DNA from: Paracoccaceae bacterium
GTDB lineage: Bacteria; Pseudomonadota; Alphaproteobacteria; Rhodobacterales; Rhodobacteraceae
Direction of reading: 5' to 3'
Assembly: GCA_026713305.1 (NCBI GenBank)
Contig: JAPOOS010000210.1
Location: forward strand, 1 to 44,363
Length of the DNA stretch: 44,363 nucleotides
The notes beneath the pieces are model-generated. The model was not told where the DNA came from. It searched no databases and worked only from the letters and a program-made list of their open reading frames with translations. A program made the translations under genes and the position numbers. The stretch's first letter is position 1. Every line of letters begins with the position of its first letter. Positions 1 through 9,334 of this stretch are shown here, one piece after another.

Positions 1-236
1 AGACTTCGGCGCACTCTCGTCTGGCCCCGAGTGAACTTGCTGAGCCGGTTGGTTCCAGCCTGTGGTGGAGATGCCGCTCCACAGGCGCACGAATGTGTGT
101 CGAGCTTGTCCGCGTGATGTTCCATTGTGGTTCGAATCTCGCCACGACCGATGCAAAGCAATCCTTTGAAGCCTTGCATTGCAAGTCGTCGCATGGGGCA
201 GGGGGAGACTTGACGCAGTTCTGCCTCCGCTCAAAA

Positions 237-1340
237 TCAGGAGTTGATCGCAACGACAATGTTCCCTGTGTGCCGCTTGTCGATGAAGGCTTGTTGCGCT
301 TCCCGCAGACTCTCCAGAGGGTATTCCGCTGCAAGAACGGGTCGAATTTCCTTGCCGGCGATGTACCCAACAAGGTCGCGGAATGTGTGCGGAGCGGTAA
401 CGGTTGCACCGCAGAAGGTCAGGTCGCGAAGGTAAAGCTTGCGAAGATCAAGCTCGACCATGGGGCCAGCGATTGCGCCTGAACACACATAGCGACCTCC
501 CCTTGCAAGTGCATCGATCATGGTCGACCAATACTCGCCGCCGACAACGTCCAATGCAGCGGTAACCGTGTCCCTGCCGATCGCCTTTCGCAGTTCCCCG
601 GGAAGATCCGCGGGCGCCCGGCTCAAAACCGCGTCCGCGCCTAGTTTCCGAACTTGACGGTGCTTGGCCGAACTTGCCAGTGCAACGGTCGTTGCCCCTC
701 TACGGTTCGCCAGTCGTATCAGCGCCGATCCAACGCCGCCGGAAGCCCCGGAAACGAGCGCTACATCCTCGGCATAGACCTGACCGCGATTCAGCATGTT
801 TTCGGCAGTTACCCAGGACGTGGCAAAGGTCGCCAGCTCGGCGTGTGACAGTTCACTTTCAATCGGGTGAACCTGGCGACGATCCAAGCAGACAAATTCG
901 GCAAATCCGCCGTCGCACTCGGACCCAAGATACTTGCATCGTTCGCGATTGTAGGGATCGGACCAGTCCCGCAACCACGGATCGACAAGTGCGCGCTTGC
1001 CGATCATTGCCGCATCGGCATCATCGCCAACCTCGGCGACGACACCCACAATGTCAGCGCCTTGAATTCTTGGAAACTCAATGGCTGCTCCGCCCCAAGC
1101 AGCGTCCTTGTCGTCGGCCTGTTGCAGATCGGCTCCCGAGGTGGCTTCCGTTACGCTGCTTGAATACCACGCCGTTCTTGTGTTGACGTCGGTGTTGTTG
1201 AGACCACATGCCTTGACCTTAAGCAGAATCTCCCCGTGTTTGGGGACGGGAACTGGCCAGTCATGATGGTACACGAGCTTGTCCATGCCGCCGTGACCGG
1301 TCAGAACGAATGCTCGCATTGTCTTCGGAATGGAAGCCAT
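237..1340 (-). CDS. MDR-family zinc-type alcohol dehydrogenase / quinone oxidoreductase
   Basis: Full-length ORF with MDR features: N-terminal GroES-like 'MRAFVLTGHGGMDKLVY', Rossmann 'VALVSGASGGVGSALIRLANRRGA', 'GADAVLSR'. Confidence 0.9.
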   Translation of the reverse strand: MASIPKTMRAFVLTGHGGMDKLVYHHDWPVPVPKHGEILLKVKACGLNNTDVNTRTAWYSSSVTEATSGADLQQADDKDAAWGGAAIEFPRIQGADIVGVVAEVGDDADAAMIGKRALVDPWLRDWSDPYNRERCKYLGSECDGGFAEFVCLDRRQVHPIESELSHAELATFATSWVTAENMLNRGQVYAEDVALVSGASGGVGSALIRLANRRGATTVALASSAKHRQVRKLGADAVLSRAPADLPGELRKAIGRDTVTAALDVVGGEYWSTMIDALARGGRYVCSGAIAGPMVELDLRKLYLRDLTFCGATVTAPHTFRDLVGYIAGKEIRPVLAAEYPLESLREAQQAFIDKRHTGNIVVAINS

Positions 1341-1792
1341 GGCACCCTCCTAAATTGGAAATCGCGGTTGGAGCTTGAATGCGGCCCGACCAAAATGTCC
1401 GGCGCCGAGAAGCGCATGCCAAGTTGACGCAGCAATCCGAATTGCATCGAGCCGCGTCCGTGCAGCTGCCCGCATAGGGATGAATTGGCATCCTGCCGAA
1501 ATCAAGGCGGATCTCCCGCACGGCTTCGCGTTCGGCGGCATCGGTGTCCGGAAGCGGACTCGGGTGGAACTCGGCATTGTTTGCCAGGGCTGCAGACCGA
1601 ATCTGGAATCCGCCGGACTCGGCTTGTGCAACAAGGCAGGCAGGCGGGCATTGTGGGAATGGCTCCTGGAATCGGCAATTCAACCAAGCCGCATGCTGCA
1701 GGCTGTCAATCGGCCGATGCTGTTGGCCACTTCCGTGGACTTAGGTCTGCAAGTCAAACTGAACTTCACTTGCGCACTGGAGCATCTTCCCG

Positions 1793-2167
1793 TCAATTCG
1801 ACGACTCAAGCACTTTTCTGGCCACGCGGAAACACTCAAGCGCCTGAGGAACGCCACAATAGATGCCGACAACATGAATGATCGCCCTGATTTCCTCCTT
1901 TGTAACGCCGTTGTTGAGTGCGCCTCGGCAATGCGTTTCCCACTCGGTCATCTTGCCAAGCGCGCCGATCATTGCGAGGTTCATCATTGACCGAGTCTTT
2001 GCATCAATGGTGTCGTCGCCCCAGCCGAACCCCCAACACCAGGCTGTCATGGCCTCCTGAAACGGCTTCGAGAATTCGTCGGCGGTGTCAATCTGCTTGT
2101 TCACGTATTCCGTGCCAAGGGTTGCCTTGCGCTGTTCAAGTCCCGCTCTGTAAAGTTCGCTGTTCAC
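1793..2167 (-). CDS. Carboxymuconolactone decarboxylase (CMD/AhpD-like) family protein
   Basis: 'AMTAWCWGFGWGDDTIDAKTRSMMNLAMIGALGKMTEWETHCRGALNNGVTKEEIRAIIHVVGIYCGVPQALECFRVA' is typical of the CMD family. Probable GTG start at 2167, just after the Rieske gene stop. Confidence 0.85.
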   Translation of the reverse strand: MNSELYRAGLEQRKATLGTEYVNKQIDTADEFSKPFQEAMTAWCWGFGWGDDTIDAKTRSMMNLAMIGALGKMTEWETHCRGALNNGVTKEEIRAIIHVVGIYCGVPQALECFRVARKVLESSN

Positions 2168-2177
2168 TGGACATCCT

Positions 2178-3356
2178 CTAGTTGTGTGTTCCTGGTACCG
2201 ATTGTGGGTCTTCCATTGCACTGTGTTGCCTTGCAACGGAATCAACCCCTTCCGAATTCTCCGCTGAATCTTCGATGCCTTCTCGCATCCACTGCTGCAG
2301 CACCCTGATCGAGTGTTCCGAATTCAGGCCACCCGACGGATCAACGACAAGCGGCCCAGGGCGATACCCTCGGCTTGCCAGCCCTCGCTGCACTGACTCC
2401 ACGAGGTGGATGTCTTCCTCAAGGGTCGTCTCCCGATCCTGCACGGCAAGTCTGCGAATGGTGGTCGAGTCCCTTCCCCGCACAGTGTACCAGCCTCGAA
2501 CCACATCGACGCCACAGTGGTCGGTAGGTCGCCAGTGATAGGTGTTCAGCACATTCCCTGGATACACCTGGAAAGAGAACATCGGCCAGAGATACCATGA
2601 TGAGTACTCGCCAGCCCTCGAGTTTGCCTCAAGATCGACCGTGTAGCTCATCCGGTCGAGATTCTGGCACCTGGTCGTGTGCCGAAGGCAGTATCCTTGG
2701 GGTTGGATGTCGTAGGACTTCGGTTCAACAACGCCGGTTGCAAAGGTCTTGTGGTTGATCGTGCAGTGGTAGCATTCGGAATAGTTCTCGACTGACAGCT
2801 TCCAGTTGCACTTCTCAAACACCTTGATCCACTCCAGCGGCTCCAAGTCCGCAACGTGAGGCACGAACTCAAGCAGTTCATCCCGGACGCCTGGAAACCA
2901 ATCGTTCATCGGCGCTGCATTACGGTCCAGGTTGACGAACAGGAAACCGTGGAAATCCTCAATCCGGACTTCGGCGAGGCGTATGTCGGAGATTTCGAGA
3001 TTTGGCACGGAACGCAGATTTGGACCACCGCGCAAACGACCGTCGAGTTCATACGTCCAAGCGTGATATGGACAGACAATTGATCTGACGCTGCCCATGC
3101 CGGAGACTAGCTCGTGGGCACGGTGCTGGCAGACGTTGTAGAAGGCGCGAACCTTTCCGTCCTTGCCCCGCAGGCAAAACAGGTTCTCCCCGGCAACAAA
3201 AAATGAGAAATAGTCGCCGATGTTTCGGACCTGAGAAGCGTGGCAAGCGAATTGCCAAGTCCTTGCAAGAACCCCTTGCTGTTCGCGCCTGTAAATTTCA
3301 GGCGCCAGATAGAAACGCTTCTCCAGCGTGCGAATTGGCTGTGCCGGGCCGTTCAA
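2178..3356 (-). CDS. Rieske [2Fe-2S] aromatic-ring-hydroxylating/quaternary-amine-type oxygenase, alpha subunit
   Basis: Rieske motif 'NVCQHRAHELVSGMGSVRSIVCPYHAWTY' and mononuclear-iron region 'ENYSECYHCTINHKTF'. Confidence 0.9.
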   Translation of the reverse strand: MNGPAQPIRTLEKRFYLAPEIYRREQQGVLARTWQFACHASQVRNIGDYFSFFVAGENLFCLRGKDGKVRAFYNVCQHRAHELVSGMGSVRSIVCPYHAWTYELDGRLRGGPNLRSVPNLEISDIRLAEVRIEDFHGFLFVNLDRNAAPMNDWFPGVRDELLEFVPHVADLEPLEWIKVFEKCNWKLSVENYSECYHCTINHKTFATGVVEPKSYDIQPQGYCLRHTTRCQNLDRMSYTVDLEANSRAGEYSSWYLWPMFSFQVYPGNVLNTYHWRPTDHCGVDVVRGWYTVRGRDSTTIRRLAVQDRETTLEEDIHLVESVQRGLASRGYRPGPLVVDPSGGLNSEHSIRVLQQWMREGIEDSAENSEGVDSVARQHSAMEDPQSVPGTHN

Positions 3357-3760
3357 ATTCGCCTCCAGTGTTCCGGGGCAGAGATTTCAAGCTCATGTGG
3401 GCGATAGCGGAACTGCGCGAAGTTCGCAATGAGCGATGGGCCATTGGCAGAAGTGGTCTGTGGATTTTTCGCTTCAATGCAAAGGCCTTGAAGCGACGGC
3501 CACTGGTGCGTGCGCCTGTTCCGGAAAGCCGTGCAACTCCGGGTGTGCCGCCGTTGGTTGGAGCGAGTGGCTCATTCCACGCTTGCCATGGCCATGTTCG
3601 ACACTTTCGGGGCATTGACGACAGTGGGCGGCGGCCCGACGCACTGTTGCGCTTGAACAGCAATTGATTGCTGCGCGGGAGCGATCACGATCTCCGAGGC
3701 CAACACTTCGCATGAACAGCATGGCACGGTGCATTGCGGTTCGTTCCGGTCCTTGGCTGC

Positions 3761-3850
3761 TGGCGGAGAGACAGGGATTCGAACCCTGGAGGCGGTTTCC
3801 CGCCTACACGCTTTCCAGGCGTGCGCCTTCGACCGCTCGGCCACCTCTCC
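3761..3850 (-). tRNA. tRNA-Ser (anticodon GGA), CCA encoded
   Basis: Reverse complement reads GGAGAGGTGGCCGAGCGGTCGAAGGC...CTGGAAA...GGTTCGAATCCCTGTCTCTCCGCCA. Acceptor, long variable arm (GGCGGGAAACCGCC) and T-loop TTCGAAT are all visible. Confidence 0.95.
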
Positions 3851-4311
3851 GCAGCGCGCGGAATAGCACCATAGTTCGGGCCAGGCAAACATCTACACGC
3901 GATGCCAACGAATTCGACGTGTTAGGACTGGCATGCAACACTTCAGAGCCAAATGGAAAGGTCGAGTCCTGCCCATTTGGGTAGCAGGGGGCCTGGCAAG
4001 CATGGCATCGAGTACAAGTTGCGGATTGCCAGGAACCAAAGGACAGGAGAGCTTTGCCGCGCTCACGATGCGTTTGACGGTCGAGTGGACCTCAGTCCGG
4101 ACAGGCAGGTGCAGTCGCCTGCTACAGGGCAATGGGTGCGTTGTGGAAAGCTGGTTGGCGAGGACGCTGCATTTGCCAATTGCCTGTGCCTTGTGCGCCG
4201 GATTGACCGCAAAGTGCGCATGCTCAAGGAGAACAGTTTTCCGGCGTCACGGTGCGTGACTCGGGAAGGGCAGGGAAGAGGGGACGGTCCAGTAGGGCAT
4301 TTCTGCAGAGG

Positions 4312-5310
4312 TCAACTCGCGGTTCCGGGAGCCCGTACATGGCAAGCGACCTGATGGCCTTCGGCAACCTGCCGCAGAATGGGCGTTGAAGAACTGCACA
4401 TTGGCACTGCAAGCGGGCAACGTGTTCGATACCGGCAACCTGTTGGTGGATCAAACGGGCTTGGCACTTCTCCGACAACCAGTTGCTTGGACCTGCTCCT
4501 GCGATCAAGAGTTGGAACCGACTGCATGAGCATCTCGGTATAGGGGTGTCTGGGATTCCCGAAGATTCTGCGCCTTGGAGCAAGCTCGACCAGCTGTCCC
4601 AAATACATGACTGCCACTCGATCGCTGATGTGTTCGACCACCGCCAAGTCGTGCGACACGAACAAATAGGCAACGCCTGTTTCGCGCTTGAGCCGCACCA
4701 TGAGGTTGATCACCTGTGCCTGAACTGAAACGTCAAGTGCAGACACCGGTTCGTCTGCGACTATGAGTTGCGGCCTCAGGGCGAGGGCGCGGGCCAGTCC
4801 GATCCGCTGCCTTTGACCTCCGGAAAACGCGTCTGGGTAGTTTGTGGCAAGTTCTGGAGCAAGTCCGACCCGTTGAAAAAGCTCCGCCACTTGCTTTCGA
4901 CGCTTGCGCGCCGACAGTCCGCCGTGTTCACGAATTGGCTCGCCAACTATCTCTCCGGCAGTCATGCGCGGGTTCAACGACGAGTAGGGATCCTGAAACA
5001 CCATTTGCACTCGGCTTCGGTATCGGCGCAGTTCCCTGTCGGTCAGGCGTGAGATGGGAACTCCCTGCAACCTAACCGTGCCGGCTGTTGGTCGATGCAA
5101 ACAGGCAATGAGTTTCGCAATCGTCGATTTGCCGCAGCCGCTTTCGCCGACAAGTCCAAGGGTTTCGCCACGATGAATCTGAAACGAAACGTCGTCCACA
5201 GCCCGAACCTTGGCGTGGGAGGTTCCAAATGCTCCGCGACGGACGTCAAAGTGCTTGGACAATCCTTCAACCTCAAGAAGGGCTGGTTGAGGAGGCATGC
5301 TGGCTCTCAA
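4312..5310 (-). CDS. Oligopeptide/dipeptide ABC transporter ATP-binding protein (DppF/OppF-like)
   Basis: Walker A 'GESGCGKST', signature 'FSGGQRQRIGLARAL', C-terminal oligo_HPY 'GCRYRTRCPLA'. ATGA overlap with the preceding gene. Confidence 0.95.
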   Translation of the reverse strand: MRASMPPQPALLEVEGLSKHFDVRRGAFGTSHAKVRAVDDVSFQIHRGETLGLVGESGCGKSTIAKLIACLHRPTAGTVRLQGVPISRLTDRELRRYRSRVQMVFQDPYSSLNPRMTAGEIVGEPIREHGGLSARKRRKQVAELFQRVGLAPELATNYPDAFSGGQRQRIGLARALALRPQLIVADEPVSALDVSVQAQVINLMVRLKRETGVAYLFVSHDLAVVEHISDRVAVMYLGQLVELAPRRRIFGNPRHPYTEMLMQSVPTLDRRSRSKQLVVGEVPSPFDPPTGCRYRTRCPLAVPMCSSSTPILRQVAEGHQVACHVRAPGTAS

Positions 5311-6323
5311 TCGCTTGCTCCCACCTGTTCACCACGGAAGCAGGCTGCATGGTGATCGTTGCCATAGCTTGCAGGCCTTGGCATCTCCCTTCGGCAGATG
5401 TCGATTGCCAGGCTGCATCGAGGCGCAAAGGGGCAGCCGACGGAAGGTGCATCGAGTATCGGAACCACGCCTTTGATTTCCTCCAGGGAACGCCGCGGGC
5501 CCTCCTGCAAGCTGGAACCAAGCCGCGGGACGGCCTGGAGCAGACCCAGCGTGTAGGGATGCCGGGGTTGGTCGAGAATTTCGTCGACCGGACCTTCCTC
5601 AACCTTGCAGCCCGCATACATGACCATCATTCGATCGGCGTATTCTGCCACCACTGCAAGATCATGTGTTATCAGAATCATGCCAGTCCCGGTCTTGGAT
5701 TGAAGGTCCGACAGGAGATCAAGGATCTGTGCCTGTATGGTAACGTCCAGCGCAGTGGTTGGCTCGTCGGCAACAAGCAGCCGAGGCGAGCAGGCCAGCG
5801 CGATCGCGATCATTGTTCGTTGCCGCATGCCTCCCGAAAGTTGATGCGGGTAGGCGCTCAACCGTTCCTCGGCATCGGGAAGTTGCACCATCTCCATGAG
5901 CTCGCGCGCTCGAGCCAGAGCCTCGTCACGGTTCATGCCGTAGTGCAGTGTGCATGCTTCGGCGATTTGCCTTCCTATCTTCATGGAAGGGTTGAGAGAA
6001 CTCATCGGTTCCTGGAACACATAGCTGATGGCGGGTCCGCGCAGCTGGCGGAGCTTGGACTCCGGCAACTGCATGAGGTCCTGCCCCTCGAACAGAACCG
6101 AGCCCCGAGAAATTCGGGCAGGTGGCATCGCCAGCAGCTTCAGGAGCGCCAATGCAGTGACGCTCTTGCCACAACCCGATTCGCCCACAATTGCAAAAGT
6201 TTCGCCGGCACGGACTTTGAACGACAATCCGTTGACTGCGTGTATTGTTCGCCGGAGCATGTCAAAGCGCACCGCAAGGTCACGCACCTCAAGCAGCGGG
6301 CTGTCGGTCTCGGAGAATGTCAT
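5307..6323 (-). CDS. Oligopeptide/dipeptide ABC transporter ATP-binding protein (DppD/OppD-like)
   Basis: Walker A 'GESGCGKSV', '[15 protein letters not shown]', C-terminal '[16 protein letters not shown]'. Confidence 0.95.
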   Translation of the reverse strand: MTFSETDSPLLEVRDLAVRFDMLRRTIHAVNGLSFKVRAGETFAIVGESGCGKSVTALALLKLLAMPPARISRGSVLFEGQDLMQLPESKLRQLRGPAISYVFQEPMSSLNPSMKIGRQIAEACTLHYGMNRDEALARARELMEMVQLPDAEERLSAYPHQLSGGMRQRTMIAIALACSPRLLVADEPTTALDVTIQAQILDLLSDLQSKTGTGMILITHDLAVVAEYADRMMVMYAGCKVEEGPVDEILDQPRHPYTLGLLQAVPRLGSSLQEGPRRSLEEIKGVVPILDAPSVGCPFAPRCSLAIDICRREMPRPASYGNDHHAACFRGEQVGASD

Positions 6324-6353
6324 ATGGCTGCAGAAATGCCCCAGGCGCCAGTC

Positions 6354-7460
6354 TCACGCCGGTTTGGATGACTGAAACAGCGAAAGACAGTTTCCGCCGA
6401 AAACCGCTTCATGTTCCTCGCTCGAAAGGAAGTCGCCGTGACGCCTGAAATAGTCGATGCTCTGTCCGTAGGTGCAGTATCGTTCGACATTTGGCATGTC
6501 CGATCCCCACATCATGCAGCCGGCCCCAAACCTGTCGTGAAGCTGACGAATGTGCTCAAGAGCTCGCGGGTAGGGATATTCATGGCTGCGGCCCCATGAA
6601 ATCGGGTAAAGGACTTCCGAAAAGACCGGGAAATTGTCCTGGATGTGCTGGACGATGCCCGGCCAAACGACATGGCCGGTCCCGTCGTCGAACAACGTCG
6701 TGAGCCAACCGTGCACCATCACTGATCGAATGGCGGGAAACTTCTCGAACCAGCATGCGAAGCGCTCCATTTCCTCAAGATAGCTTCCCCAGGGCGTTTC
6801 TCCAGGGTGTACCCAGAACACCGGCAGGTCGTGCCTTTCGACAGTTTTCCAGAAATCGTCAAAGGCACGGTCGGCGTAGGTTTCCTTCCATCCGGAACGC
6901 ATGAAGCCCGAAAGCGTGAAGTAGAGCCCGGACATGCCTTCCTGCAGAACTTGCCGTTCAAGGCGCTGGATTTCGCGATCTGTCCAGGCGAATCCCTCCT
7001 CGACCTGGGCAAGCCCGATGAAGCGGCCCGGGTAGCGGGCAATTGCCTCCGCGAAGATCCTGGACGAGTTGCCATACAGGTGGTCGTTTTGCAGAACCAT
7101 CCGGTCGACGCCGACATAGTCCATTTGCGCGACAATTGTCTCCGCCGGACTTTCGGTTCTGCGCGTTCCGGGGCTCAAGTACTGGACATGGTATTCCTCG
7201 TCGTCGACGTTCCACGCCAAGCGGCCATTGCCCTCAACGCGGAAGTCGAGCCCGGCGACGCGGCCGGATTCCGAGGGGTCGTCAGGATTCCAGAGGTGGC
7301 GTTCCGTCACGATCTGGCGATCTCGAGTCCTGACCACTGGCTGATTTGTGTGCGTGTGCATTCCCCACTGCAAGTACAGGCGGTGGCGTTCCTCGTCCTT
7401 GAACCCGCAGGGTTCGGCAAGCGGCGGAAAGACATGACCGTGGCAATCGACAGTTTGCAT
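6354..7460 (-). CDS. Amidohydrolase-2 family metal-dependent hydrolase (TIM barrel)
   Basis: 'VDCHGHVFPP' metal ligand motif near the N-terminus, 'VFWVHPGETPWG', 'MMWGSDMPNVERYCTYGQSIDYFR'. Confidence 0.85.
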   Translation of the reverse strand: MQTVDCHGHVFPPLAEPCGFKDEERHRLYLQWGMHTHTNQPVVRTRDRQIVTERHLWNPDDPSESGRVAGLDFRVEGNGRLAWNVDDEEYHVQYLSPGTRRTESPAETIVAQMDYVGVDRMVLQNDHLYGNSSRIFAEAIARYPGRFIGLAQVEEGFAWTDREIQRLERQVLQEGMSGLYFTLSGFMRSGWKETYADRAFDDFWKTVERHDLPVFWVHPGETPWGSYLEEMERFACWFEKFPAIRSVMVHGWLTTLFDDGTGHVVWPGIVQHIQDNFPVFSEVLYPISWGRSHEYPYPRALEHIRQLHDRFGAGCMMWGSDMPNVERYCTYGQSIDYFRRHGDFLSSEEHEAVFGGNCLSLFQSSKPA

Positions 7461-7475
7461 CCCTTGTTTCCTTTC

Positions 7476-8333
7476 CTATACGCCAATTCGGGGATCCAGC
7501 CAGTCTCGGAGCCCGTCGCCCAAGAGATTGAATCCCAGAACCAAAAGCGAAATCGCAAGTCCCGGCGCAACCACCATGAAGGGCGCCACGTGCAGGTACT
7601 CGCGTCCATAGCCGAGCAGCGTGCCCCATTCCGGTGTCGGTGGCTGTACACCCAGCCCCAGGAAACCCAGCGCAGTTGCCGTCAGAACTGCTTGCCCAGC
7701 CTGCAGACTTGCCTCGATCACTATGACCGTGGCGGCGTTCGGCAAGACATGGCGCAACAGTATGCGCCACGGTCGAACTCCAATGGTGCGGGCAGCGGCA
7801 ATGAAGTCCTCCTCTCGAATCTCCATGACCCTCCCGCGAACAATCCGGGCGATGGGCGGAGTGAAGGAAATGCTGATGGCCATGATCAGTCCGGTCAGAC
7901 CCGCTCCCATTACCGCGGCGATTGAAATTGCAAGAATCATGTTGGGAATGGTCAACGCCACATCGACGATTGCATCCACCGCGGTCGCCAACGGTCCACG
8001 CACAAATCCTGCGATCAATCCAAGCAGCACACCCAGGCAACACGAAAGAGACACCGCCATGACGGCGACTGAGAGCGTGTGCCGAGTGCCGATGACCACC
8101 CTGCTGAACAGATCGCGCCCAAGTGGGTCGGTCCCCAGCCAGTGAGCGGAGCTTGGTCCCTCAAGCGCTGAAAGCAGATTCTGCTTGTTGGCGCCGTAGG
8201 GTGCGATTTGCTCGCCAAAAACGGCGGCTGCCAGGAATACGAGCAGGATGGCAGCGCCCGACGTCAGGTATAGGTTTTGCCGCAGCCACCTGGCCGAAAA
8301 CGCAGCACGCGCAATTATGGGCTGCGCCTTCAT
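7476..8333 (-). CDS. ABC transporter permease (DppC/OppC-like)
   Basis: 'HWLGTDPLGRDLFSRVVIGTRHTLSVA', 'EEDFIAAARTIGVRPWRILLRHVLPN', terminal 'LLGDGLRDWLDPR'. Confidence 0.95.
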   Translation of the reverse strand: MKAQPIIARAAFSARWLRQNLYLTSGAAILLVFLAAAVFGEQIAPYGANKQNLLSALEGPSSAHWLGTDPLGRDLFSRVVIGTRHTLSVAVMAVSLSCCLGVLLGLIAGFVRGPLATAVDAIVDVALTIPNMILAISIAAVMGAGLTGLIMAISISFTPPIARIVRGRVMEIREEDFIAAARTIGVRPWRILLRHVLPNAATVIVIEASLQAGQAVLTATALGFLGLGVQPPTPEWGTLLGYGREYLHVAPFMVVAPGLAISLLVLGFNLLGDGLRDWLDPRIGV

Positions 8334-9334
8334 GCTGTCCTCATTCGGGGATTGATCAGAAGGTAAAGGAGTTCGACAACGAGGTTTATGACAAGAAACG
8401 CGACGACAAAGAGAATGGTGACGGCCTGCGCGACGGCGTAGTCCCTTTGACCTATTGCGTTGATCATCATGTCGCCAATTCCCGGCCAGGCGAACAGCCT
8501 TTCAATGACTACGGACCCGCCAAGCAGATAGCCGGTCTGAAGGCCGATCACGGTGAGCGTGGGAATCATCACGTTGCGCAACACGTGCCGCATCAGGATG
8601 GCGGTTCTGCCCAGACCCTTGGACCGGGCCGTGCGCACATAGTCCTTGCCGAGTTCGTCGATGGTCACCCCTCGCGTCATTCTCGCAACCAGCGCGACAA
8701 GTCGCGCTGCAAGCGCCAGCGAGGGAAGGATCAGGGAAGCCGGTCCCGAAAAGCCAAAGCTTGGAAGCCATCCAAGCTGCACTGAAAACAACGACAGCAA
8801 CAGCAGTCCGAGCCAGAAATTCGGAACCGCCAGCAGGGCCACGACCGAAAAAGAAATCGTCAGATCGGGCAGGCGGGTGTGAAACATCGCCGACACAAGT
8901 CCGGCGGGAATCCCGATCAGGATGGTCAAGCCAATCGCAGCGCCGGTCAGCGCAAGCGTTGCCGGAATTCGATCCAGAATGAATGGAAGCGGATCCGACC
9001 GAAACACCTCGGAAGTGCCAAAGTCACCCCGCAGGAGACCGGTTACGTGGCGTGCGTATTGAACGAGCAGGGGGTCGTTGAGACCAAGCGACTGGCGAAG
9101 GTTGTCGATTTCCGCCTGCGTAGATCCCGGCCCTGCGAGATAGGCAGCCTGGTCCCCTGGGACCAGGCTGAACAGAAAGAAGATTATGGTGACGACAGCG
9201 AAGGCAATTGCGACGGCGCGCAGCAACCGCAGCCCAAGAAACCGGAACACGGCGCGCGGCCCCGCAAGGGCTGGCAAAGCCCAGTCCCTGCGGGTTCCGA
9301 AGCCCGCGCCCGCGCCGTCAGTAGGCGCCTCCAC
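8330..9334 (-). CDS. ABC transporter permease (DppB/OppB-like)
   Basis: 'KDYVRTARSKGLGRTAILMRHVLRNVMIPTLTVIGLQTGYLLGGSVVIERLFAWPGIGDMM' and multiple TM segments. Confidence 0.95.
   Translation of the reverse strand: MEAPTDGAGAGFGTRRDWALPALAGPRAVFRFLGLRLLRAVAIAFAVVTIIFFLFSLVPGDQAAYLAGPGSTQAEIDNLRQSLGLNDPLLVQYARHVTGLLRGDFGTSEVFRSDPLPFILDRIPATLALTGAAIGLTILIGIPAGLVSAMFHTRLPDLTISFSVVALLAVPNFWLGLLLLSLFSVQLGWLPSFGFSGPASLILPSLALAARLVALVARMTRGVTIDELGKDYVRTARSKGLGRTAILMRHVLRNVMIPTLTVIGLQTGYLLGGSVVIERLFAWPGIGDMMINAIGQRDYAVAQAVTILFVVAFLVINLVVELLYLLINPRMRTA

Noticed and set aside
58-86. 8-bp inverted repeat GCCTGTGG...CCACAGGC near the window edge
   Set aside because: No T-tract and no known gene end on the window side. 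Too little context to assign a function.
122-145. tRNA T-loop-like 'GGTTCGAATCTC'
   Set aside because: The flanking 5-nt segments do not pair and no acceptor, anticodon or D arm is visible.
3761-3850. tRNA-Ser as an integration site for a genomic island
   Set aside because: No integrase and no direct repeat of the tRNA 3' end seen nearby.
5229-6371. 380-aa plus-strand ORF
   Set aside because: Antisense to the DppD/DppF genes. No recognisable domain.
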